A stretch of 6,012 nt of DNA. It comes from Nocardioidaceae bacterium (lineage in GTDB: Bacteria > Actinomycetota > Actinomycetes > Propionibacteriales > Nocardioidaceae). Of this stretch, positions 1-6,004 are shown piece by piece. The notes below the pieces were generated by a model, which was not told the DNA's origin, made no database searches, and saw only the letters and a list, made by a program, of their open reading frames with translations. The stretch spans positions 1 to 6,012 of the forward strand of contig JAICRS010000185.1 of assembly GCA_025966335.1 (NCBI GenBank). The letters are read 5' to 3'. The translations under genes were made by a program, and so were the position numbers. Numbering within the stretch: the stretch's first letter is position 1; each line of letters starts with the position of its first letter.

Positions 1-352
1 CGAGCCGTTCGATGGCGGAGTCGAGCGTCCCCTCCTCGGTGAACGTGCCGACGTGCAGCTCGTAGATGATGGCGCCGGCGAGCTCGGTCCCGGCCCATCC
101 ACCGTCGGTCCAGGTGAAGTCGGCCGGGTCGAACACGTGTGACCAGCCGTGCGGGCCGTGCGGCATCGCGAGCCCGCGCGGATCGGGGCAGGGGTCGCCG
201 CCGTCGAGGGAGAACGCGTACGTCGTCCCGGGTGCTGCGGCTGCGGCGACGTGCCACCAACCGTCCTGGCCCGGGGCCATCTCGTGCGCGGCGTCGGGCA
301 GCAGCAGCTCGACGCGCTCGGACGAGGGCGCCCAGACCGTGAACTCGCGCAT
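1..352 (-). CDS. treZ: Maltooligosyl trehalose trehalohydrolase, N-terminal part (cut by window edge)
   Basis: TreZ (GH13 family) hydrolyses the trehalose-forming bond of maltooligosyl trehalose made by TreY, releasing free trehalose in the cytoplasm. Reading leftward from ATG at 352-350 gives 117 codons without a stop. The protein begins MREFTVWAPSSERVELLL, the usual VWAP opening of the N-terminal CBM48/E-set domain. It continues with a GWWHV strand, a PDPRG segment and MPHGPHGWSHV, and enters the catalytic barrel at YELHVGTFTEEG (residues 97-108), all typical of TreZ. The catalytic residues lie beyond the edge. The start is fixed by a TGATG overlap with the treY stop, which implies translational coupling; only a weak GGTGG lies 7 bases upstream. 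A five-to-six-alanine run near residue 37 is harmless low complexity. The family call is firm; what happens downstream cannot be seen. Confidence 0.93.
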   Translation of the reverse strand, partial: MREFTVWAPSSERVELLLPDAAHEMAPGQDGWWHVAAAAAPGTTYAFSLDGGDPCPDPRGLAMPHGPHGWSHVFDPADFTWTDGGWAGTELAGAIIYELHVGTFTEEGTLDSAIERL

Positions 353-2742
353 CAGCGGGCCACCAGCAGAGCGACCGGCATCCGGTCGAAAACCTCGGCG
401 CACTTCACGTCGCCACCGCCGAAGACCGCCCCGGTCAGCTCGTCGCGCCAGGTGCCGGCCGGGAGGGTGAGCGTCTCGTCGCGCCAGCCACCGCCGGCGG
501 CGAGTCGGTGCGGGGCCCGGGTCACCACGGCGGCGACCCGGTCGGTGCGGACGAAGCCCACGGCGTGCTCGGTCGTCGTCGAGAGCGGTGTGTACGTCGC
601 CGTGTCGGCGAAGCACTCCGGGAGCTCACGGCGGACCCGCAGCGCCCGCGAGGTGACCAGCAGCTTCTCGTCGTCGAGGTCGACCGGTTCGTCGCGGTCG
701 AGGTCGACGAGCCGGCGCTCCCGGTCGCCGTAGTCGACCTCGCGACGGTTGTCGGGGTCGACCAGGGAGAGGTTCACCAGCTCGCAGCCCTGGTAGACGT
801 CGGGCACTCCGGGAAGCAGCAGCTGGAGCAGCTTCTGGCCGAGCACGGTGGCGCGGATCCCGTCCTGGTTCTCGGCGACGGCGGTGCGCACGGCGTCGCG
901 CAGTGCGCCGTCGGCCAGGGCGCGGTCGGCGAACGCGAGGACCCGTGCCTCGTAGTCCTCGTCGCCGTCGATCCAGCCGGTGTGCTGCTTGGCCTCGCGC
1001 ATCGCCTTGGTGAGGTAGCCGTGCAGCCGCTCACGGGTGATCGGGCCGACCCCGACCAGGGTCTGCCACAGCAGGTGTGCCGTGGGCCGGTCCACACCCG
1101 CCTCGTCGGCGGCATCACCGAACACGTCGGAGCACCGCTGCCAGGAGCCTGTGTCGGCCGCGACGGCGATGAGCCGGGCGCGGACGTCCTCGCTGCGCTT
1201 GGTGTCGTGCGTGGACAGCGTGGTCATCCCGAGCGGCCACATCTCCTGCTGGGCGAACGCCCAGTCGTGCAGCGCCTCGGGTCCCGCGGTCTCCAGCACC
1301 GCGGGGTCGCCCCCGACCTCGTTCAGTGCCACCAGCCGGTGCCACCGGTAGAACGTCGTGTCCTCGATCCCCTTGGCCATCACCGGGCCCCAGGTCTGCT
1401 GCAGCCGGACCGCGAAGTCGTCGGCCGGGACCTCGTCGTGGTGCTCGGCCATCGCCACGTCCACCAGCTGCTCGAGCTCGGCGCGCAGGTCGGGGCGGGC
1501 GGTGACGGCCTCGCCGAACGCGGCCTGGAGGCGTTGCCGGGCCAGCGGGGTGAGCCGCTTGTCGGGATGGACGTAGGCGCGGTAGACCTCACCGGCCACC
1601 AGCAGCTCGACGACCGCGTCCTCGAGCCGGTCGGGGTCCGCATCGGGAAACAGCTCCCGGGCCCGTCGGGTCAGCCGGTGCAGCTCGGGGCCGAGCAGGT
1701 CGTGCACGACCGTCCGCTTGGCCCGCTCCACGACGCCCTCGATGTCCGGGTCGCCGCCGGCGTCGGTCCAGGTCCGGTCCAGCACCGGCAGCGCGGCCGG
1801 GTCGACCAGCGCCGTGGTGACCGCGAGCATCGCGTCGTAGCCGGTGGTCCCGTCGCACGCCCACGACGAGGGCAGCCGCTCGCGTCCCTCGAGGATCTTC
1901 TCCACCCAGATCCCGGTCCCCGGGCGTGCCGCGGCCCGGAGCTGGCGCAGGTAACCCTCGGGGTCCGCGAGCCCGTCGGGATGGTCGATCCGGAAGCCCT
2001 CGATCACGCCGCGGTGGTTCAGGTCCAGGAGCAGCCGGTGGGTCGCCTCGAACACGTCGGGCAGCTCCACGCGGACCGCGATCAGCTCGTCGATGTCGAA
2101 GAACCGCCGGTAGTTCAGCATCGCGTCGGTGTCCCGCCAGTTGGCGAGCTGGTAGTGCTGCCGCTGCAGCACCTCGACGACGTCGTCACCCTCGGTGCCC
2201 AGGGCGACCGGGAGGACGTGGTCGAAGTAGCGGACCACCGGCTCACCATCGTGCTCGCCGAGCACGATCTCGCCGGCGTCCAGCGCTTCCTGGAGCGTGC
2301 CGCCCAGGATGGGGAGACCGAGCCGGCCGCCGCCGGCCTTCCAGTCGATGTCGAACCAGTGCGCGGTCGCCGCGTCGCGTCCTTCGCGCAGCACCTGCCA
2401 CAGCGGCGCGTTCGCGTGCTCCGGTGCCACGAAGGCCATGTGGTTCGGCACCACGTCGACGATGATGCCCAACCCCTGCTGCCGTGCGGCCTCGCCCAGG
2501 GACAGCAGTCCGCTCTCACCACCGAGCTCGGTGTTGATCCGGGTGTGGTCGAGCACGTCGTACCCGTGCTGCGATCCGGGCACCGCCTCCAGCACCGGGG
2601 ACAGGTAGAGGTGGCTGACGTCGAGCGCGGCGAGGTAGGGAACGCGTGCCTGTGCGTCGGCGAAGGTGAAGCCGGCGTGCAGCTGCAGTCGATAGGTGGC
2701 GGTCACGCGGGCTGGGTTCCCCTCCGCATCTGGCTGAAACAT
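352..2742 (-). CDS. treY: Maltooligosyl trehalose synthase
   Basis: TreY rearranges the terminal alpha-1,4 bond of maltooligosaccharides or glycogen chains to an alpha,alpha-1,1 bond, giving maltooligosyl trehalose, the substrate of TreZ. The 796-residue product has a normal family length. It opens with ATYRLQL and SHLYLSP (residues 15-49) and SQHGYDV (57-63). GH13 region I is DVVPNH (96-101). Region II is GFRIDHPDG with candidate nucleophile D253. Region III is WVEKIL with candidate acid/base E281. Region IV is STHDTKRSED (510-519) with H512 and D513. All catalytic positions look intact. The ATG at 2742 lies 9 bases after the upstream hydrolase stop but has no good ribosome site. An in-frame GTG at 2706-2704, with GGAGGGG 12 bases before it, would start the protein right at VTATYRLQL and may be the true start. 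The stop overlaps the treZ ATG. Confidence 0.96.
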   Translation of the reverse strand: MFQPDAEGNPARVTATYRLQLHAGFTFADAQARVPYLAALDVSHLYLSPVLEAVPGSQHGYDVLDHTRINTELGGESGLLSLGEAARQQGLGIIVDVVPNHMAFVAPEHANAPLWQVLREGRDAATAHWFDIDWKAGGGRLGLPILGGTLQEALDAGEIVLGEHDGEPVVRYFDHVLPVALGTEGDDVVEVLQRQHYQLANWRDTDAMLNYRRFFDIDELIAVRVELPDVFEATHRLLLDLNHRGVIEGFRIDHPDGLADPEGYLRQLRAAARPGTGIWVEKILEGRERLPSSWACDGTTGYDAMLAVTTALVDPAALPVLDRTWTDAGGDPDIEGVVERAKRTVVHDLLGPELHRLTRRARELFPDADPDRLEDAVVELLVAGEVYRAYVHPDKRLTPLARQRLQAAFGEAVTARPDLRAELEQLVDVAMAEHHDEVPADDFAVRLQQTWGPVMAKGIEDTTFYRWHRLVALNEVGGDPAVLETAGPEALHDWAFAQQEMWPLGMTTLSTHDTKRSEDVRARLIAVAADTGSWQRCSDVFGDAADEAGVDRPTAHLLWQTLVGVGPITRERLHGYLTKAMREAKQHTGWIDGDEDYEARVLAFADRALADGALRDAVRTAVAENQDGIRATVLGQKLLQLLLPGVPDVYQGCELVNLSLVDPDNRREVDYGDRERRLVDLDRDEPVDLDDEKLLVTSRALRVRRELPECFADTATYTPLSTTTEHAVGFVRTDRVAAVVTRAPHRLAAGGGWRDETLTLPAGTWRDELTGAVFGGGDVKCAEVFDRMPVALLVAR

Positions 2743-2751
2743 CCCCGGCGG

Positions 2752-3378
2752 CTAGCCCCGCTGCAGGTTGGCCTTCTCCGTGCCGATCGTGGTGTCGTCA
2801 CCGTGACCGGTGTGCACCACGGTGTCGTCGGGGAGCACGAACAGCTTCTCGGTGATCGAGGCGACGATCGTGTCGTGGTCGCTGAACGACCGGCCGGTCG
2901 CTCCCGGCCCGCCCTGGAACAGCGTGTCGCCGGTGAAGACCCGGCCGAGGTCCTCGGCGTAGAAGCAGACCGCGCCGGGTGCGTGTCCCGGGGTGTGGAT
3001 CACCTGGAGCCGGGTGCCGGCGACCTCGATGATCTGCCCCTCGGACAGGTCCACGTCCCACAGCTCACCGGGGTGGGTGAGCTCCCACACCGGCCGGTCG
3101 TCGGGATGGAGCAGGATCGGGGCCTGGGTCTCGGTGCGCAGCTTCGGCGCCATCCGCACGTGGTCGTCGTGCGCGTGGGTGCACAGGATGGCCTTGAGCC
3201 GCCGGCCCCCGACCAGCGCGAGGATCGGGGCGACGTCGTGCGGTGCGTCGATCACCACGCACTCGGTGTCGTCGCCGACCACCCAGACGTTGTTGTCGAC
3301 CTCGAACGTCTCCCCGTCGAGGGTGAAAGTGCCGGCGGTGACGGTGTGGTCGACCCGGACCGCGTCTGCGGCGCTCAC
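2752..3378 (-). CDS. Metallo-beta-lactamase-fold hydrolase, probable S-formylmycothiol hydrolase
   Basis: A 208-residue cytoplasmic metallo-beta-lactamase (glyoxalase II-like) protein. The metal-site motif is THAHDDH (H68, H70, D72, H73), followed by H132 in TPGHAPG, D151 in FTGDTLF and H192 in HTGHGDD, a complete two-metal set. No signal peptide or membrane segment is visible. The start is the GTG at 3378, which overlaps the mscR stop as GTGA, with GGTGG just upstream. The frame stays open further upstream, but that extension is arginine-rich and antisense-like inside mscR, so it is rejected. Mycobacteria carry a hydrolase of this fold next to mscR (Rv2260 beside Rv2259, from memory). By analogy with S-formylglutathione hydrolase it probably cleaves S-formylmycothiol to formate and mycothiol. 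The fold is certain; the substrate is inferred from the neighbour. Confidence 0.9.
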   Translation of the reverse strand: MSAADAVRVDHTVTAGTFTLDGETFEVDNNVWVVGDDTECVVIDAPHDVAPILALVGGRRLKAILCTHAHDDHVRMAPKLRTETQAPILLHPDDRPVWELTHPGELWDVDLSEGQIIEVAGTRLQVIHTPGHAPGAVCFYAEDLGRVFTGDTLFQGGPGATGRSFSDHDTIVASITEKLFVLPDDTVVHTGHGDDTTIGTEKANLQRG

Positions 3379-4460
3379 AGGACCACCACCGAGCGCAGCA
3401 CGTTGCCGGTGTGCATCCGGTCGAAGGCGGCCTCCACGTCGTCGAGGCCGATCTTCTCGGTGACGAACGCGTCCAGGTCGAGGCGGCCCTGCTGGTAGAG
3501 GTCGACCAGCATCGGGAAGTCCCGCGAGGGCAGGCAGTCGCCGTACCACGACGACTTCAACGCGCCGCCGCGGCCGAACACGTCGATCAGCGGGATCTCC
3601 GGCACCTTCATCTCCGGGGTCGGCACCCCGACCAGAACCACCGTCCCGGCCAGGTCCCGGGCGTAGAACGCCTGCTCCCACGTCTCCGGCCGGCCGACCG
3701 CGTCGATCACCACATCGGCACCGAAACCACCGGTCAGCTCCCGGACCGCGTCCACCACATCGGACTCCGCGGCGTTGACCGTGTGCGTGGCGCCCATGCT
3801 CCGCGCCCACGCCAGCTTCTGCTCATCGAGGTCGACCGCGATGATCCGGCCCGCACCGGCCAGCCGGGCACCGGCCACCGCCGCCGAACCCACCCCGCCG
3901 CAGCCGATCACCGCCACACTCATCCCCCGGCCCACGTTGCCGGTGTTGATCGCCGCACCCAACCCGGCCATCACCCCACACCCCAACAACCCCACCGCCG
4001 CCGGCGACGCCGAGGGGTCGACCTTCGTGCACTGCCCCGCCGCGACCAGCGTCTTCTCCGCGAACGCACCGATCCCCAACGCCGGGCTCAGCTCGGTGCC
4101 GTCCTCCAACGTCATCTTCTGGGCCGCGTTGTGGGTGGCGAAGCAGTACCACGGCTCCCCCCGCTCACACGCCCGACACTCGCCGCACACCGCCCGCCAG
4201 TTCAGCACCACGAAGTCACCCGGGACCACCTCGGAGACCCCCGCACCGACCGCCTCCACCACCCCCGCCGCCTCGTGGCCGAGCAGGAACGGGAACTCGT
4301 CGTTGATCCCACCCTCCCGATAATGCAGATCGGTGTGACACACCCCGCACGCCTGCACCGCCACCACCGCCTCACCGGGACCCGGGTCGGGGACGTTGAT
4401 CGTCTCCACGCTCACCGGCGCCCCCTGGGACCTGGCGACGACTGCACGGACCTGCTGCAT
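3375..4460 (-). CDS. mscR: S-(hydroxymethyl)mycothiol dehydrogenase / S-nitrosomycothiol reductase
   Basis: A 361-residue zinc-dependent medium-chain alcohol dehydrogenase. It oxidises the spontaneous formaldehyde-mycothiol adduct to S-formylmycothiol with NAD+; the mycobacterial homologue also reduces S-nitrosomycothiol. Catalytic zinc ligands are likely C41 (CGVCHTD), H62 (GHEAAG) and C161 (GCGVMAGLG). Structural zinc is bound by C92, C95, C98 and C106. The Rossmann motif GCGGVG is at 186-191, and D210 at the end of the next strand favours NAD+ over NADP+. Stretches such as YREGGINDE, VLNWRAVCG, GQCTKVDP and GGALKSSWYGDC match Mycobacterium tuberculosis Rv2259 as I remember it, which separates it from generic alcohol dehydrogenases. 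The start is set by AGGAGGAG 4 bases before the ATG. It leads the operon and its stop overlaps the hydrolase start. Its 5' half is strikingly G-rich on the coding strand. Confidence 0.95.
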   Translation of the reverse strand: MQQVRAVVARSQGAPVSVETINVPDPGPGEAVVAVQACGVCHTDLHYREGGINDEFPFLLGHEAAGVVEAVGAGVSEVVPGDFVVLNWRAVCGECRACERGEPWYCFATHNAAQKMTLEDGTELSPALGIGAFAEKTLVAAGQCTKVDPSASPAAVGLLGCGVMAGLGAAINTGNVGRGMSVAVIGCGGVGSAAVAGARLAGAGRIIAVDLDEQKLAWARSMGATHTVNAAESDVVDAVRELTGGFGADVVIDAVGRPETWEQAFYARDLAGTVVLVGVPTPEMKVPEIPLIDVFGRGGALKSSWYGDCLPSRDFPMLVDLYQQGRLDLDAFVTEKIGLDDVEAAFDRMHTGNVLRSVVVL

Positions 4461-4464
4461 GGAA

Positions 4465-4472
4465 CTCCTCCT
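4465..4472 (-). promoter_or_regulatory. Strong ribosome binding site of mscR
   Basis: AGGAGGAG on the minus strand, ending 4 bases before the mscR ATG. It is the only near-consensus Shine-Dalgarno in the four-gene cluster. The downstream genes have weak sites and overlapping or near-adjacent starts, which suits translation that begins strongly at mscR and is coupled onward. Confidence 0.85.
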
Positions 4473-4509
4473 GGACGGTCGATCCCGGACACCGTTGTGC
4501 CGTCCGGTC

Positions 4510-4537
4510 AGCCTAATGGAGGCGCATCACCGGTGAA
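4510..4537 (-). promoter_or_regulatory. Candidate sigma70-type promoter of the mscR operon
   Basis: On the minus strand, TTCACC (4537-4532) could be a -35 and TAGGCT (4515-4510) a -10, with a 16-base spacer, about 50 bases before the mscR start. The -10 fits the actinobacterial TANNNT pattern; the -35 is only fair. Transcription would start near 4503, giving a leader of about 40 bases. No better pair was found between the mscR start and the insertion sequence. This is motif reading only. Confidence 0.35.
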
Positions 4538-4543
4538 TGCGCC
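4521..4543. promoter_or_regulatory. Near-perfect palindrome, candidate operator of mscR
   Basis: Arms GGCGCA (4521-4526) and TGCGCC (4538-4543) flank a perfect 10-base palindrome TCACCGGTGA (4527-4536), with one unpaired A at 4537. Every other base is symmetrical. It covers the candidate -35 of the mscR promoter, so a bound dimeric regulator would block transcription. It lacks a following T-run, so a terminator is unlikely. Which regulator family binds it cannot be told from sequence alone. Confidence 0.55.
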
Positions 4544-4605
4544 AGAGTGATGTCCGAGTCCAGCCGGCGGGTGAGCACTTTTCGAGCCTGGTCGCTTGAG
4601 GCCTA

Positions 4606-4613
4606 TCGCTAGA
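4606..4613 (+). repeat. Left copy of 8-base inverted pair at presumed IS end
   Basis: TCGCTAGA here is the reverse complement of TCTAGCGA at 6005-6012. The pair brackets the transposase and its noncoding flanks. With a CT core at 4609-4610, the host side would end in TATCG. A chance match of this length within the searched flanks is possible, roughly a several-percent event by simple counting. Confidence 0.35.
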
Positions 4614-4617
4614 GCGT

Positions 4618-4745
4618 GCCCCCGCTGGTTGTTCGGGAAGGCATTGGACGGCTGGTGGGATGGCGTGCGTGAGAGCACTGATCCATTAGGGCGCTGCGAG
4701 CCTTTCCGTGGACGACATATCCGCTAGTCATACAACGGAAGGCAC
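4618..4745 (+). ncRNA. Candidate bridge RNA region of the IS110 element
   Basis: IS110-group elements encode, in the noncoding left end before the recombinase gene, a structured bridge RNA with a 5' stem-loop followed by target-binding and donor-binding loops. This stretch has three hairpins in a row. The first pairs CCCG (4621-4624) with CGGG (4634-4637). The second pairs GGAT (4658-4661) with ATCC (4681-4684) around an inner GTGC/GCAC stem (4665-4668, 4675-4678). The third pairs 4700-4709 with 4735-4743 around a 25-base loop. Position and architecture fit. The stems were found by eye, the exact ends are unknown and guide pairing is unproven. The span is somewhat shorter than the roughly 180-base bridge RNA known for IS621. 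Confidence 0.4.
4700..4743 (+). promoter_or_regulatory. Hairpin that buries the transposase ribosome binding site
   Basis: GCCTTTCCGT (4700-4709) pairs with ACGGAAGGC (4735-4743), nine pairs with one bulged T, closing a 25-base loop. The 3' arm contains GGAAGG (4737-4742), the best Shine-Dalgarno for the GTG at 4750, so folding would hide it. The same hairpin may be the last stem-loop of the bridge RNA, linking the two roles. Confidence 0.45.
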
Positions 4746-4749
4746 AAAG

Positions 4750-5979
4750 GTGTTGCTGTTCGTCGGAGACGACTGGGCTGAGGAGCATCACGACATCGAG
4801 CTGCAGCGCCAAGACGGCACTGTGCTGGCTCGACGTCGGCTGCCCGAGGGCATCCTGGGGATCACGGCGCTTCATGAGTTGGTCGGGGAGCACAGCGCTG
4901 GTGAGGAGAGCCCACCACAGGTTGTGGTTGGGATCGAGACCGACCGGGGCCCCTGGGTTCAGGCGCTGCTGGCAGCCGGTTATGAGGTGTTTGCCGTGAA
5001 CCCGATGTCGGTAGCCCGGTATCGGGAGCGGTATACCGTCTCGGGCGCAAAGAGCGACCCCGGTGACGCGCACGTGTTGGCAGACCTGGTGCGCACCGAC
5101 CGTGGCCGGCACCGACCGATTGCCGGTGACACCGAATTGGCCGAGGCCGTCAAGGTCCTGGCTCGGGCGCACCAGTCGATGGGTTGGATGCGTGGGCAGC
5201 AGGCCAATCAACTGCGCTCGACACTGCGCGAGTTCTACCCGGCCGCATTGGCCGCGTTCGAGCAGCTGAGCAGCGCGGATGCATTGGCAGTGCTCGCGGT
5301 GGCGCCGACCCCGGACCAAGGTCGGGCGCTGACCCGGTCCCGGATCGAGGCAGCGTTGCGCCGGGGCGGTCGCCAACGCAACATCGCTGCCCGAGCCGGG
5401 GCCATCCAGGCCGCACTACGAACCGAGCACCTCACCCAGCCTCCGTTGGTTGCACAGGCCTTCGGCGCCACGGTGACTGCGCTGGTGGCGGTGCTGACCG
5501 CATCGGTGAAGGCCGTAGCGGATCTTGAGGGGCAACTGCAGACGTCTTTTGGCCAGCACCCGGCCGCTGAACTGATCCTGTCCCAACCCGGGCTGGGATC
5601 GGTGCTCGGCGCCCGGGTGCTCGCCGAGTTCGGAGACGACCCACACCGCTACGCCGACGCCAAGAGCAGGAAGAACTACGCGGGCACCTCGCCGATCACC
5701 AAGGCCTCCGGCAAGAGCCACGTCGTGCTCGCGCGCTACAAGACGAACAAGCGGCTCCGTGATGCCCTCCGAGGGCAGGCGTTCGCCGCGCTCACCGCCT
5801 CACCCGGAGCCCGCGCCTACTACGACGCCCGACGCGCCGCCGGCGATACCAACGAGAAGGCGCTCCGAGCGCTGGCCAACCGCCTCGTCGGCATCCTCCA
5901 CGGCTGCCTACGCCACGGGACGCTCTACGACGAAGCCACCGCCTGGGCACACCGCCACGACCTGAGACAAGCCGCCTGA
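4750..5979 (+). CDS. IS110-family transposase (DEDD recombinase with Tnp20 domain)
   Basis: RNA-guided recombinase that excises and inserts the element. I prefer the GTG at 4750 (409 residues, starting VLLFVGDDWAEEHHD) because GGAAGG lies 7 bases upstream. A GTG at 4708 in the same frame would give 423 residues but has no ribosome site. Numbering from 4708, the RuvC-like DEDD domain shows D22 in VGDDWAEEHH, E77 in GIETDRGPW, and D117 and D120 in SDPGDAHVLADL. A helical linker follows, then the C-terminal Tnp20 domain: LSQPGLGSVLGARVLAEFGD (291-310), NYAGTSPITKASGKS (323-337) with S334 or S328 as candidate catalytic serine, then the basic RYKTNKRLRDAL. Both domains are complete, so the gene looks active. 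The last third is markedly more GC-rich at third codon positions than the rest. It faces away from mscR. Confidence 0.93.
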   Translation: MLLFVGDDWAEEHHDIELQRQDGTVLARRRLPEGILGITALHELVGEHSAGEESPPQVVVGIETDRGPWVQALLAAGYEVFAVNPMSVARYRERYTVSGAKSDPGDAHVLADLVRTDRGRHRPIAGDTELAEAVKVLARAHQSMGWMRGQQANQLRSTLREFYPAALAAFEQLSSADALAVLAVAPTPDQGRALTRSRIEAALRRGGRQRNIAARAGAIQAALRTEHLTQPPLVAQAFGATVTALVAVLTASVKAVADLEGQLQTSFGQHPAAELILSQPGLGSVLGARVLAEFGDDPHRYADAKSRKNYAGTSPITKASGKSHVVLARYKTNKRLRDALRGQAFAALTASPGARAYYDARRAAGDTNEKALRALANRLVGILHGCLRHGTLYDEATAWAHRHDLRQAA

Positions 5980-5980
5980 C

Positions 5981-5986
5981 TTGACG
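5981..5986 (+). promoter_or_regulatory. TTGACG, candidate -35 of a circle-junction promoter
   Basis: TTGACG differs from the sigma70 -35 consensus by one base and starts two bases after the transposase stop, pointing out of the right end. No TANNNT box follows at 17-18 bases inside the window. In IS110 elements, joining right and left ends in the excised circle is known to build the promoter for the bridge RNA, and this half-site is where such a -35 would be. Weak evidence alone. Confidence 0.35.
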
Positions 5987-6004
5987 ACTTAGAACCGTGG
6001 GATG

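Noticed and set aside
508..3498. A 996-codon open frame on the plus strand opposite treY and the hydrolase
   Set aside because: It is codon-in-register antisense to both genes. Such frames stay open whenever the sense genes avoid TTA, CTA and TCA codons, normal at this GC content. The translation is rich in V, G, R, H and Q with no recognisable domain, while the minus strand encodes intact enzymes.
3379..3810. Upstream extension of the hydrolase to 352 residues
   Set aside because: The extra 144 residues lie out of frame inside mscR and read as arginine and glycine-rich noise. The GTG at 3378 with the GTGA overlap gives a normal-length protein.
4473..4507. Two mutually exclusive short hairpins in the mscR leader (CCGGAC with GTCCGG; GGACGG with CCGTCC) hinting at a leader switch
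   Set aside because: Six-base stems are common at this GC content, and the candidate transcription start near 4503 would leave the outer arms mostly untranscribed. No aptamer-like structure was seen.
3411..4550. A 379-codon open frame on the plus strand opposite mscR
   Set aside because: In-register antisense of mscR, with a proline, arginine and histidine-rich translation typical of shadow frames. It also crosses the mscR ribosome site and promoter region.
4708..4710. GTG at 4708 as transposase start
   Set aside because: No purine-rich site precedes it and it sits in the stem of the hairpin. GTG at 4750 has GGAAGG at good spacing and begins directly at the family motif. It cannot be fully excluded.
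4609..5376. A 255-codon minus-strand frame across the IS left end and the transposase
   Set aside because: In-register antisense of the transposase with no domain and no ribosome site; the plus strand has both family domains intact.
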